NCBI GenBank assembly: GCA_934670175.1
Contig: CAKUOX010000005.1
Span: 4,022 to 68,021, forward strand
Direction of reading: 5' to 3'
Origin: an uncultured Clostridia bacterium
GTDB lineage: Bacteria; Bacillota; Clostridia; Christensenellales; Aristaeellaceae
DNA: 64,000 nucleotides
This document shows positions 51,334 to 60,635 of the stretch, piece after piece. The first letter of the stretch is position 1; each line of letters opens with the position of its first letter. Position numbers and translations under genes: made by a program. The notes below the pieces were generated by a model. The model ran no database searches and was not told where the DNA came from. It saw nothing but the letters and a program-made list of their open reading frames with translations.

Positions 51334-52863
51334 TCAATAGCCCAGCTCCGCACCGGCGTCGTACACCGGCTTTAGCGCGGGATAGAGCTTTTTATAAATG
51401 GCGTAGCTCCTGCGGTAGCCGTCCTGGTTTTCGGCCACGGGATGCGCCTCCGTTTCGGGGTGGATCACCTTCACGGCTTCGCCGAGATTCGCCCACAGCC
51501 CCGCGCCCACACCGGCGACCAGCACCGCGCCGTAGGCGCCGCCCTCGCTGGCGGCGGACATGGTGTACACCGGCAGATTGAAGATGTCGGCCTGCATCTG
51601 ACGCCAGAGCGGGCTGGCCGCGCCGCCGCCGGAGGTGTATATCTTTTCGTTCTGCGTCATGCTGCCGAAAATGTCCACCAGCTGGCACAGCGAATAGGTC
51701 ACGCCCTCCATCACGGCGCGGGTCATGTCGCCGCGCGTGGTGGTGAGGCTCATGCCGTAGAAGCTGCCGCGGCAGTTCGGATCGGGATAGGGGCAGCGTT
51801 CGCCCGCCAGATAGGGCGTAAACACCACGCCGTGAGCGCCGGGTACGGAGGCCTCGGCGTCCCTGCCCATGATGTTGTATACATTTTCGCCGCCCGCCCT
51901 GGATTCGGCGATGGCGTTTTCACACAGCGTGTCGCGATACCAGCGATAGCTGCCGCCCGCGGAGAGCGTGCAGCCGAAGTCCGTCCACAGGCCGGGCTCG
52001 TTGCCGCAGAACATCTGCAGATCGCCGTTGGGGTTGTCTTCGTAGTGATCCAGTCCCATCGTTACGTTTCCGCTGGTGCCGATCACCACGCCCAGCACGC
52101 CGGGCTTTACCAGTCCACTGCCTACGGCCTGAATCACGGCGTCGCCGCCGCCCGCGTAGCAGGGCAGGCCCTCGGGCAGGCCTGTCAGCTCCGCCACGGC
52201 CTTGGTCACGCGCCCCGCCAGCGTGGTCGATTCCACGGCAGTGGGGAAGATGTCGCGCGGCAGACCCGCGATTTTGATCAGCTCTTCGCTCCAGACGCGG
52301 TTTTTCGTGTCGAAGAAGCCGGTGCCGGAGGCGTCGGATACGTCGATCATGATTTCACCGGTCATGCGATAGCGAATATAATCCTTCGGGCAGATAAAGA
52401 CCTTCATTTTGTTGAAGTTTTCCGGCTCCTCGTCGCGCAGCCACAGGATCTTGCCGCCGGTGTAGCCGGTGAGCATGCGGTTGTTCGTCAGCTTCAGCAG
52501 TGCATCCAGGCCGCCGGCCTTTTCAGTGATCCAGTCGCACTGCTTCTGCGTGCGCTGATCGCACCACAGGATCGCCGGACGGATGACCGCGCCCGCCGCG
52601 TCCAGCGCCACCAGACCGTGCATCTGGCCGGAATAGCTCAGCCCCAGAATATCCTCGGCGGGAACGTTTGCCTTTTCCAGAATGACGCGCAGGCCGCGCA
52701 CCACGCCCTGCCACCAGTCCTCGGGGTTCTGCTCTGCCCAGCCGGGCTTGGGCGTATACAGCGGGTATTCCTGCGTGGACGAGGCGATGACCGCGCCCGT
52801 TTCGTTGATCATGATGCATTTCGCACCGGAGGTGCCCACATCCAGACCGATCAGGTATTTCAT
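51334..52863 (-). CDS. xylB: Xylulokinase
   Basis: The 509-residue FGGY-family kinase phosphorylates D-xylulose for the pentose-phosphate pathway. The actin-like ATPase loop LIGLDVGTSGAKCIMIN (residues 4-20), SGQMHGLVALD with its xylulokinase-type Met-His pair, ILWCDQRT, DASGTGFFD, IGTSGNV, and the FGGY signature SLCQLVDIFGSM give a good match. The start at 52863 follows GGGAGG. It lies 24 bp behind plsY on the same strand and therefore probably ends the DUF512-der-plsY operon. Confidence 0.92.
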   Translation of the reverse strand: MKYLIGLDVGTSGAKCIMINETGAVIASSTQEYPLYTPKPGWAEQNPEDWWQGVVRGLRVILEKANVPAEDILGLSYSGQMHGLVALDAAGAVIRPAILWCDQRTQKQCDWITEKAGGLDALLKLTNNRMLTGYTGGKILWLRDEEPENFNKMKVFICPKDYIRYRMTGEIMIDVSDASGTGFFDTKNRVWSEELIKIAGLPRDIFPTAVESTTLAGRVTKAVAELTGLPEGLPCYAGGGDAVIQAVGSGLVKPGVLGVVIGTSGNVTMGLDHYEDNPNGDLQMFCGNEPGLWTDFGCTLSAGGSYRWYRDTLCENAIAESRAGGENVYNIMGRDAEASVPGAHGVVFTPYLAGERCPYPDPNCRGSFYGMSLTTTRGDMTRAVMEGVTYSLCQLVDIFGSMTQNEKIYTSGGGAASPLWRQMQADIFNLPVYTMSAASEGGAYGAVLVAGVGAGLWANLGEAVKVIHPETEAHPVAENQDGYRRSYAIYKKLYPALKPVYDAGAELGY

Positions 52864-52887
52864 AGTTTGGTGCCTCCCGTTTATCAT

Positions 52888-53544
52888 TTATTTTTTGTTC
52901 TTAAAGTGCCTGAGCCGCGCCGACAGCTTGGAGATCCTGCCAAAGTCGAGCCGGTTTTCCTCGCCGTGGAGCAGGCGCACGATGTTTTTTCTGTGGCAGA
53001 ACAGCGCCAGCGCGCCCATGAACGCGCTCGAGGCCACATACCAGCCATAGTTGGCATTGCCGACATGCAGCGCGGCCACCAGCACCGGATAGAGAATGGA
53101 GGCGCAGATGGAGCCGACGGACACATAGCGCGTAAAGGCGGTAATGGCCACCACCAGCGCCAGCAGCGCCAGCGCGATCCATGGATCGACCGCGATGATC
53201 ACGCCCAACGACGAGGCGATGCCCTTGCCGCCGTGAAAGCGGAAGAACACCGGAAAGTCGTGTCCCAGCACGGCGCATACGCCGCCGAGCAGCATGCCGG
53301 TATCGCCGCAGAGCGCCCGCCCGAGCTCCGCCGCCAGATATGCCTTCAGGCAATCGCCCAGCAGCGTGAGCAGGCTGGGCACCCAGCCCAGCGTGCGCAG
53401 CACGTTCGTGCTGCCCGCGTTGCCGCTGCCGTGGCGGCGAATATCCATCACGCCGTAGAGCTTAGAGATCAGTATACCCACCGATACGTTGCCCAGCAGG
53501 TAACCCGCCACTGCGGCGATAACATATTTGAGCCAGATAGCCAT
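52888..53544 (-). CDS. plsY: Glycerol-3-phosphate acyltransferase PlsY
   Basis: The 218-residue integral membrane enzyme moves an acyl group from acyl-phosphate to glycerol-3-phosphate, the first step of phospholipid synthesis. Three PlsY motifs are visible: GSGNAGSTNVLRTLG (about residues 40-54), HDFPVFFRFHGGKGIASSLG (about 93-112) and a later FCHRKNIVRLLHGEE. Five or so helices are seen. Its ATG follows the der stop directly (TAAATG), so translation is likely coupled. Confidence 0.95.
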   Translation of the reverse strand: MAIWLKYVIAAVAGYLLGNVSVGILISKLYGVMDIRRHGSGNAGSTNVLRTLGWVPSLLTLLGDCLKAYLAAELGRALCGDTGMLLGGVCAVLGHDFPVFFRFHGGKGIASSLGVIIAVDPWIALALLALVVAITAFTRYVSVGSICASILYPVLVAALHVGNANYGWYVASSAFMGALALFCHRKNIVRLLHGEENRLDFGRISKLSARLRHFKNKK

Positions 53545-54876
53545 TTACTGATCGTCTCTTTTCTTTTCACGCAGTATGAATTTCAGCGGCGTACCCTCGA
53601 AGCCGAAGCTCTTGCGGAATTGCTTTTCCAGATAGCGCTCGTAGGAAAAGTGCATCAGGTTCTCGTCGTTGACGAAGAACACGAAGCTCGGCGGCTGCAC
53701 GCCCTGCTGCGTGGCATAGTATATTTTCAGGCGGCGGCCAGAGGTGGCCGGCGGCTGGAGCGCCGCCTGCGCGTCGGCCAGAATGTCGTTCAGCAGGCCC
53801 GTGGTAATGCGGCGGCGGGACTGCTCATACGCCTTTTTGACCTCCTCGAGCACGCGGTTGACGCGCTGGCCGGTCAGCGCTGAAATATACAGTATCGGCG
53901 CATACGCCATGAACTTCAGGCCCTCGCGTACCTCGCGGTTGAATTCGTTCATGGTGCCGGTGTCCTTTTCCACGGCGTCCCACTTGTTGATGACGATGAT
54001 CGCGGCCTTGCCCTGCTCATCGATGTAGCCCGCGATTTTCGCATCCTGCTCGGTCACGCCCTGCGTGGCGTCAATCACCAGCAGCGCTACGTCGCAGCGG
54101 TCGATGGCCGCCAGTGCGCGCACGATGGAGAAGCGCTCCAGCGTCTGATAGCCGATGGCGCGCTTGCGGCGGATGCCCGCCGTGTCGATGATGATGAAAT
54201 CGTCGCCTGCATCGTCGGTAAAGCGCGTGTCGATGGCGTCGCGCGTGGTGCCCGCGATGTCGGATACCATCACGCGCTCCTGTCCCAGAATGCGGTTCAC
54301 CAGCGAGGACTTGCCCACGTTCGGCTTGCCGCATACCGCCAGACGGATCGCGCTGTCCTCCTCCTCCGTCTCATCCGGATCGGGGAAGTAGCCGCACAAT
54401 TCCTCCAGCAGGTCGCCCAGGTTCAGCAGGTTGATCGACGATATGCCGATCGGGTCGCCCAGACCCAGGTTGTAGAATTCATAGATGTTGTCCATGCTCT
54501 TGACGTGGTCGATCTTGTTGACCACCAGCATTACGGGCTTGCGCGTCTTGCGCAGCATATCCGCCACGGACTGGTCGTCCGCCGTCATGCCCGCCTTGCC
54601 GTCCACGAAAAACAGGATCACGTCGCAGGTCTCGATGGCGATCTCGGCCTGACGGCGCATCTGCCTGAGCAGCGGGTCCTCGCTCTGCGGGTCGATGCCG
54701 CCGGTATCGATCAGCGTGAATTTATGGTTCTGCCATTCGCAGTCCAGATATACGCGGTCGCGCGTTACGCCCGGCGTGTCCTCCACGATGGCGACGCGGC
54801 GGCCTGCCATGGCGTTGAAGAAGGTGGATTTGCCCACGTTCGGGCGGCCTACGATGGCCACTAGGGGTTTTGCCAT
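53545..54876 (-). CDS. der: Ribosome-assembly GTPase Der (EngA)
   Basis: The 443-residue protein has the two tandem G domains unique to Der. The first has GRPNVGKSTF (10-19), DTPGVTRD, DTGG, NKIDH. The second, from about 178, has GKPNVGKSSL, DIAGTTRDAID, DTAGI, NKWDA. A C-terminal KH-like domain follows. It matures the 50S subunit. Its start overlaps the end of the DUF512 gene by 16 bp, and plsY follows without a gap. Confidence 0.97.
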   Translation of the reverse strand: MAKPLVAIVGRPNVGKSTFFNAMAGRRVAIVEDTPGVTRDRVYLDCEWQNHKFTLIDTGGIDPQSEDPLLRQMRRQAEIAIETCDVILFFVDGKAGMTADDQSVADMLRKTRKPVMLVVNKIDHVKSMDNIYEFYNLGLGDPIGISSINLLNLGDLLEELCGYFPDPDETEEEDSAIRLAVCGKPNVGKSSLVNRILGQERVMVSDIAGTTRDAIDTRFTDDAGDDFIIIDTAGIRRKRAIGYQTLERFSIVRALAAIDRCDVALLVIDATQGVTEQDAKIAGYIDEQGKAAIIVINKWDAVEKDTGTMNEFNREVREGLKFMAYAPILYISALTGQRVNRVLEEVKKAYEQSRRRITTGLLNDILADAQAALQPPATSGRRLKIYYATQQGVQPPSFVFFVNDENLMHFSYERYLEKQFRKSFGFEGTPLKFILREKKRDDQ

Positions 54877-56201
54877 TGACTTTGTTCCTCCATTATCTCA
54901 TCCCGCGCGGCGCAAAGCGCATCGTAGAGATCCCAGCCGTGCCGGCCCACGGGAATAATCTTTCGGCCGAGCGCGGCCTGCGCCGCCTCGAGCGTCATAT
55001 CGTCCAGAAAGCGGTCATGCTCGCTGCGCAGCATACATTCGGTGATCAGCACGCGCGCGCCCGGTTCGTCCTTCAGCCGCGCCGTCAGATCGCCGCCGGT
55101 GATCAGGCCGGATACGGTGACGCTGGAGCCGAAGAAGCGGTTTTCCACCGCCACAACGCGCACCTGAACGCCCGCCGGCGGGTGTTTTTCGAGCATTTCC
55201 CGCAGAAACGGCGCCGCCGATACGCCGCAGCCGATCAGCAGCTGCGCACAGCCCGCGGGCGGGGCTACGTCCGCGTCCGCATCGCGCGCTTCCAGATATT
55301 CCGTTTCCAGCAGCCGCAGCATGCCCACGCCGTCGTCGATCTGGCCGTAGTCCTCGTATGCTTCATTGGGCGGAAGAGGCGCGCCCGCAGCCAGATAGAA
55401 TTCATCCGATGGGAATACGAAGCGCGTGCCCCGCGCCGCAAGCAGCCCTGCGCGCCAGCGCTCCGCCATATCCAGCACGGCCTGCGCCTCGTCGCTTCGG
55501 TAGGTGCGCAGCGGGCACAGCCCCTCGCGGTGACCGGTTAGCCCCACGGGCACCAGCGCCAGCGACAGGCATTGCGGGATTGCGCTGAGCGTGCGGATGG
55601 TCTCCTCCAGCGCCGCGCCGTCGTTCAGGCCGGGGCAGAGCACGGCCTGCGCGTGAAATTCGATGCCGCCCGCCGCCAGCCTCTGCAGCTGAGACACCAG
55701 CCGCGCGCCGCGCGGCGTGCCCAGTATGCGGGAGCGCAGCTCGGGATCTACGGCATGAACGGAAATATACAGCGGCGATGCCCGCCGCGCGACGATGCGG
55801 TCAAGCTCGCGGTCGGACACGTTGGTCAGCGTTACATAGTTGCCCATCATCATGGACATGCGCCAGTCGTCGTCCTTGACGCGCATGCTTTCGCGCACAT
55901 GCGCGGGCAGCTGATCCACAAAGCAGAACAGGCAGCGGTTGCAGCACAGGCGCATGCCGCTCATCATCGGCTTTTCGAAGTTCAGCCCGAGCGGCGCGTA
56001 TTCGCCCTTTCTGATATGGCAGGTAAAGCTGCGGCCGCCGCGGCGCGCCTCGATTTCCAGACTGCGCTCGGCAGTGAGCGCCTGATAATCCAGAAAATCG
56101 ATCACCGGTTCGCCACCGATTCGCAGCAGCTCGTCGCCGGAGCGCAGCCCCGCGCGCGCGGCAGGGCTGCCCTTATCGACCGACAATATCCTTTGCGCCA
56201 T
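54861..56201 (-). CDS. DUF512 protein (PDZ plus radical-SAM-like)
   Basis: The 446-residue protein has an N-terminal PDZ-like domain (residues 1-55, ILSVDKGSPAARAGLRSGDELLRIGG), then the DUF512 core with the radical-SAM-type Cys cluster LCCNRCLFCFVDQLP (Cys86-Cys93). Later landmarks are SVHAVDPELRSRILG and VPVGLTGHREGLCPLRTY. The function is unknown, but the gene is nearly always next to der in Clostridia, as here. GGGAGGTGCGGC precedes the ATG at 56201. Confidence 0.9.
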   Translation of the reverse strand: MAQRILSVDKGSPAARAGLRSGDELLRIGGEPVIDFLDYQALTAERSLEIEARRGGRSFTCHIRKGEYAPLGLNFEKPMMSGMRLCCNRCLFCFVDQLPAHVRESMRVKDDDWRMSMMMGNYVTLTNVSDRELDRIVARRASPLYISVHAVDPELRSRILGTPRGARLVSQLQRLAAGGIEFHAQAVLCPGLNDGAALEETIRTLSAIPQCLSLALVPVGLTGHREGLCPLRTYRSDEAQAVLDMAERWRAGLLAARGTRFVFPSDEFYLAAGAPLPPNEAYEDYGQIDDGVGMLRLLETEYLEARDADADVAPPAGCAQLLIGCGVSAAPFLREMLEKHPPAGVQVRVVAVENRFFGSSVTVSGLITGGDLTARLKDEPGARVLITECMLRSEHDRFLDDMTLEAAQAALGRKIIPVGRHGWDLYDALCAARDEIMEEQSQWQNP

Positions 56202-56257
56202 GCCGCACCTCCCTCTGCGCTGCTCCAGGTTGTCGCTTGCAAACATTACCCAATTCT

Positions 56258-56286
56258 ATTATCCACTAAATCGCGGCGCGCGTCAA
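56258..56286 (-). promoter_or_regulatory. Promoter of the DUF512-der-plsY-xylB operon
   Basis: On the minus strand TTGACG (56281-56286), 17-bp spacer, GATAAT (56258-56263). Confidence 0.72.
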
Positions 56287-56449
56287 CCGCATTATTCGAA
56301 AAAGCTGCGCTTTCAGAACATAAATTTCTGATTTATGGGCGCTCATTTTGTGCTAATTAACGAAAGTGTGCTGGCAAAACGATTCCGATTTTATTTATAA
56401 TAAGTTGCTATTTCGATAGGGAAAGCAAAGAAAGCGTAGGAGGATCAAA

Positions 56450-59098
56450 ATGGCACAGAAGTACGTTTATCTGTTCAGCGAAGGCAACGCCACCATGCGA
56501 AACCTGCTCGGCGGCAAGGGCGCCAACCTCGCGGAAATGACCGCGTTGGGCATGCCCGTTCCCCAGGGTTTCACCATTACCACCGAAGCTTGCACCCGTT
56601 ACTATGATGACGGCCGCGCAATCGGCGATGACATTCTCGAACAGATCAATGTCGCGCTTGCCAAGATCGAAGAGATCAACGGCAAGAAATTCGGCGACAC
56701 CAAGAACCCGCTCCTCGTATCCGTGCGTTCCGGCGCCCGCGCATCCATGCCGGGTATGATGGACACCATCCTGAATCTGGGCATGAACGACGAAGTCGCA
56801 GCCGGCCTGATCGCGGGCAACCCCGATCCGAAGTTCGAGCGCTTCGTGTACGATTCCTACCGCCGCTTCATCCAGATGTTCTCCGACGTGGTGATGGAGC
56901 TGAGCAAGAAGCGCTTCGAAGTCATCATCGACGAAGTGAAGGCCGCCAAGGGCATCACCCAGGACATTGAAATGGACACCGACGACATGAAGGAGCTGGT
57001 GCGCCGCTTCAAGGCCTTCTATCTGGAGGAAAAGGGCGAGGAATTCCCCACCGATCCCAAGGTGCAGATGATGGAGGCCATCAAGGCCGTGTTCCGTTCC
57101 TGGGACAACCCGCGCGCCAACGTCTATCGCCGCATGAACGACATCCCCTATTCCTGGGGCACTGCCGTGAACGTGATGCCGATGGTGTTCGGCAACCTGA
57201 ACAACTTCTCCGGCACGGGCGTTGCCTTCACGCGTGACCCCGCCACCGGCGAAAAGGCCCTCTTTGGCGAGTACCTGATCAATGCGCAGGGCGAGGACGT
57301 CGTTGCCGGCATCCGCACCCCCAGCCCCATCAGCCAGCTGAAGCAGGATATGCCCGAGGTCTACGATCAGTTCCAGACCATCGCGCACAACCTGGAAAAC
57401 CATTATCGCGACATGCAGGATATGGAGTTCACCATTGAAAACAAGAAGCTCTACATGCTGCAGACCCGCAACGGCAAGCGCACCGCAGCCGCCGCGCTGA
57501 AGATCGCCGTCGACCTGGTGGACGAAGGCATGATCACCGAGGAAGAGGCCGTGCTGCGCGTCGAGCCCAAGCAGCTCGATTCCCTGCTGCACCCGATGTT
57601 CGAGCCCAAGGCGCTCAAGGCCGCGACTCCCGTGGGTCAGGGCCTGGCTGCTTCTCCGGGCGCTGCCTGCGGACAGATCGTGTTCACCGCTGAGGACGCC
57701 AAGACCTGGGCTGCGCGCGGACAGCGCGTGGTGCTCGCCCGCCTGGAGACCTCTCCGGAAGACATCGAAGGCATGGTCGCCTCTCAGGGCATCCTGACCG
57801 TGCGCGGCGGCATGACCTCCCACGCGGCGGTCGTTGCCCGCGGCATGGGCACCTGCTGCGTCTCCGGCTGCAGCGAGATCAAGATGCACGCCGATGAGAA
57901 GTACTTCATCCTGGGCGGCAAGGAGTATCACGAGGGCGACTGGATCTCCCTGGACGGCTCCACCGGCAAGATCTACGGCGAGGCGCTGCCCACCGCAGAA
58001 GCCACCATCTCCGGCGATTTCGGCCGCTTCATGGCGTGGGCGGATGCCGCTCGCGTGCTGAAGGTGCGCACCAACGCGGATAACCCGCGCGACGCGCTGC
58101 AGGCCGTGAAGTTCGGCGCGGAAGGCATCGGCCTGTGCCGCACCGAGCATATGTTCTTCGAGGGCGACCGCATCAAGGCCGTTCGCGAAATGATCCTGGC
58201 CAAGGATGTGGAAGGCCGCAAGCTGGCGCTGGCCAAGCTGCTGCCCTATCAGCAGGGCGACTTCGAGGCCATGTACAAGGTGCTGGAAGGCCGTCCGATG
58301 ACCGTGCGCTACCTCGACCCGCCGCTGCATGAGTTCCTGCCCACCAAGGAAGAGGAAATGGTTGAGCTGGCCGACGAAATGGGCGTGACGCTCGAGGACA
58401 TTAAGGAGACCGTCGCTGCGCTGCACGAGTTCAACCCGATGATGGGTCACCGTGGCTGCCGCCTGGCCGTCACCTATCCCGAGATCGCCGAAATGCAGAC
58501 CACGGCTGTGATCAACGCCGCGATCAATGTAAACCGCAAGTATCCGGAATACAAGATCGTGCCCGAGATCATGATCCCGCTGGTCGGCGAAGCGAAAGAG
58601 CTGAAGTTCGTGAAGGACGTCGTGGTTGCCACTGCCGACAAGCTCATTAAGGAAGCCGGCGTCGAGCTCGAATACCACATCGGCACCATGATCGAGATCC
58701 CGCGCGCGGCTGTGACCGCCGACGAGATCGCGAAGGAAGCTGAGTTCTTCTCCTTCGGCACCAACGACCTGACCCAGATGACCTTCGGCTTCAGCCGTGA
58801 CGACGCTGCGAAGTTCCTGGACGCCTACTACGAGCGCAAGATCTACGAATTCGATCCCTTCGCCAAGCTGGATCAGGTTGGCGTGGGCGCGCTGGTGAAG
58901 ATGGCTGCCGAAAAGGGCCGCGCCACCCGTCCGAACATCAAGCTGGGCATCTGCGGCGAGCATGGCGGCGATCCGTCGTCCGTCGAGTTCTGCCACAAGG
59001 TCGGCCTGAACTACGTTTCCTGCTCTCCGTTCCGCGTGCCGATCGCCCGCCTTGCCGCTGCGCAGGCCGCGATCAACGAAAAGCGTGCCGCGAAGTGA
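56450..59098 (+). CDS. ppdK: Pyruvate, phosphate dikinase
   Basis: The 882-residue enzyme interconverts pyruvate, ATP and phosphate with PEP, AMP and pyrophosphate. The N-terminal nucleotide domain begins YVYLFSEGNATMRNLLGGKGANLAEMT. The central swivelling domain carries the phosphohistidine in GGMTSHAAVVARGMG (about residues 453-467), and the C-terminal PEP domain has GLCRTEHMFF, MGHRGCRL and GICGEHGGDP. Codon use is more biased than in neighbours, as expected for a highly expressed glycolytic enzyme. GTAGGAGGATC precedes the ATG and a TATAAT (56396-56401) lies upstream. Confidence 0.97.
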   Translation: MAQKYVYLFSEGNATMRNLLGGKGANLAEMTALGMPVPQGFTITTEACTRYYDDGRAIGDDILEQINVALAKIEEINGKKFGDTKNPLLVSVRSGARASMPGMMDTILNLGMNDEVAAGLIAGNPDPKFERFVYDSYRRFIQMFSDVVMELSKKRFEVIIDEVKAAKGITQDIEMDTDDMKELVRRFKAFYLEEKGEEFPTDPKVQMMEAIKAVFRSWDNPRANVYRRMNDIPYSWGTAVNVMPMVFGNLNNFSGTGVAFTRDPATGEKALFGEYLINAQGEDVVAGIRTPSPISQLKQDMPEVYDQFQTIAHNLENHYRDMQDMEFTIENKKLYMLQTRNGKRTAAAALKIAVDLVDEGMITEEEAVLRVEPKQLDSLLHPMFEPKALKAATPVGQGLAASPGAACGQIVFTAEDAKTWAARGQRVVLARLETSPEDIEGMVASQGILTVRGGMTSHAAVVARGMGTCCVSGCSEIKMHADEKYFILGGKEYHEGDWISLDGSTGKIYGEALPTAEATISGDFGRFMAWADAARVLKVRTNADNPRDALQAVKFGAEGIGLCRTEHMFFEGDRIKAVREMILAKDVEGRKLALAKLLPYQQGDFEAMYKVLEGRPMTVRYLDPPLHEFLPTKEEEMVELADEMGVTLEDIKETVAALHEFNPMMGHRGCRLAVTYPEIAEMQTTAVINAAINVNRKYPEYKIVPEIMIPLVGEAKELKFVKDVVVATADKLIKEAGVELEYHIGTMIEIPRAAVTADEIAKEAEFFSFGTNDLTQMTFGFSRDDAAKFLDAYYERKIYEFDPFAKLDQVGVGALVKMAAEKGRATRPNIKLGICGEHGGDPSSVEFCHKVGLNYVSCSPFRVPIARLAAAQAAINEKRAAK

Positions 59099-59130
59099 TT
59101 CGCAGGATACAAAGCCATAAATGAATAATT

Positions 59131-59166
59131 GCCGCCCGCGTTTTCAGCAATGAAGGCGCGGGCGGT
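59131..59166 (+). terminator. Terminator of ppdK
   Basis: GCCGCCCGCG pairs with CGCGGGCGGT around a 16-base loop, followed by TTGCTT. Confidence 0.78.
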
Positions 59167-59242
59167 TTGCTTCGAGCCTGTTATTCCGATCCGTTCACAT
59201 CTCGGTGCATTTAATATGAGAACGGCATGGAGCCGGCAGTCC

Positions 59243-59271
59243 TTGAAAAATGGAGCGGCCGCTGTTATAAT
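59243..59271 (+). promoter_or_regulatory. Sigma-A promoter of the patatin gene
   Basis: TTGAAA (59243-59248), 17-bp spacer, TATAAT (59266-59271); start codon 33 bp on. Confidence 0.85.
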
Positions 59272-59303
59272 ACTGCTATGAACACACGAGGAGGAAAAAG
59301 GAT

Positions 59304-60533
59304 ATGAAGCGAGCGCTGGTGCTCTCCGGCGGCGGTTCGCGAGGCGCCTACGAATGCGGCGCATGGCAGGCGCTGAGGGAAATGAACGTTCGGCTGGACG
59401 CGGTGTATGGCACGTCCATTGGTGCGATCAACGCTGCACTCGTGGCGCAGGGAGATCTGGAGCGCTGCGTGGCGCTGTGGAACACGATCACGCTGAAGCA
59501 GATCATCGCGCTGGAGGAGGACGAGGACTTTAACATCGATCACATGCTGCACAGCAAGCGCGACATCATTCCCTTCCTGCTGGAAAATGCGAAGAACCTG
59601 CGCATGGACATCACACCGCTGGAAAACCTGGTGCGTGAGAGCATCGACGAGGGGCGCGTGCGCGCTTCGGGCATGGAGCTGGGCATCATGGTGACGCATG
59701 TGCCGGTGCCCGCGGGCGTGCCGATGCGGCTTGAGGATATTCCGCGCGGCGAGCTGGGCGACCATCTGATCGCCTCCGCGTCGTGCTTTCCGGTATTTCC
59801 GGTGAAGAATATCGGCAGCGAGCGCTATATCGACGGCGGCTTTGCCGATAATCTGCCCGTGGGCATGGCGCTGGAGGACGGTGCGGACGAGATCATTGCC
59901 ATCGATATTCACCCGCAATTCACGCATCCGGAATATGCGAACCTGCCCAACCTGACCATCGTGCACCCGCTGAACGACCTCGGGCCGTTTCTGGATTTTT
60001 CGCGGGAGGTGCTCGATCGCAGCCGCCGCATGGGCTATTACGATACGATGAAGGTCTACGGCCGCTTCGACGGCATTCGCTATACCTTCTCGCGCGTGAA
60101 CGAATTGAAGATCGCGCCGCTGGCGCGCGGCTATGTGCAGCGCCTGACCTGTCTGGATGCGAAGAGCGCCGTCAGGGGCGGTGATGCGTTCCTGTCTGCG
60201 GCACTCTGTGCGGACGCACCGTTGAAAAAGCTCAGCTGGAAGGACGCCTTCCTGCGCGGACTGGAGCTGTGCGCGCAGAGCCTGGGCTTCCGCGAGGACG
60301 CGATTTACGAGATCGACGCGCTGACCGGACGCGCGCTGAGCTTTGTGCGCGGCGCGGAAACGGGCAGCTTTGCCGACGCCGCACGCGGCGGCAGCCGCAA
60401 GCTTACCGCGCATATCTTTGGCAGGCTCCAGGCAGATCCGGATTATGCCGAAAGCAACCTCAAGCGCCTGTCGGAGCATCCAATGGAGACCGCTGCGGCG
60501 CTGTATCTGGATTTCATCTATCGGAAGCTGTAA
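59304..60533 (+). CDS. Patatin-like phospholipase
   Basis: The 409-residue lipid acyl hydrolase has the patatin catalytic dyad. The oxyanion loop is SGGGSRGAYECGAW (8-21), the nucleophile Ser38 lies in YGTSIGA, and the catalytic Asp is in YIDGGFADNLPV (about residue 176). There is no signal peptide, so it acts in the cytosol or at the inner face of the membrane. The C-terminal 150 residues are helical and unassigned. AGGAGGAAAAAGG precedes the ATG. Confidence 0.93.
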   Translation: MKRALVLSGGGSRGAYECGAWQALREMNVRLDAVYGTSIGAINAALVAQGDLERCVALWNTITLKQIIALEEDEDFNIDHMLHSKRDIIPFLLENAKNLRMDITPLENLVRESIDEGRVRASGMELGIMVTHVPVPAGVPMRLEDIPRGELGDHLIASASCFPVFPVKNIGSERYIDGGFADNLPVGMALEDGADEIIAIDIHPQFTHPEYANLPNLTIVHPLNDLGPFLDFSREVLDRSRRMGYYDTMKVYGRFDGIRYTFSRVNELKIAPLARGYVQRLTCLDAKSAVRGGDAFLSAALCADAPLKKLSWKDAFLRGLELCAQSLGFREDAIYEIDALTGRALSFVRGAETGSFADAARGGSRKLTAHIFGRLQADPDYAESNLKRLSEHPMETAAALYLDFIYRKL

Positions 60534-60565
60534 AAGGCGGCGCAGCTCCCTATGTATCAATAATT

Positions 60566-60610
60566 CAGGGCGGCGCGTCCGGCAGAGATTCTGTCGGGCA
60601 CGCCGCCCTG
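60566..60610. terminator. Terminator between convergent genes
   Basis: CAGGGCGGCG...CCGGCAGA pairs with TCTGTCGG...CGCCGCCCTG, a stem of about 20 bp. Confidence 0.88.
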
Positions 60611-60635
60611 CTTCAGTCAGCATTTATGAAATGTC

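Noticed and set aside
51442..53883. 813-codon plus-strand ORF across xylB, plsY and der
   Set aside because: It is antisense to three well-supported genes and has no recognisable domain.
56408..58996. 862-codon minus-strand ORF opposite ppdK
   Set aside because: An antisense shadow of a highly codon-biased gene; the ppdK frame has full motifs over its whole length.
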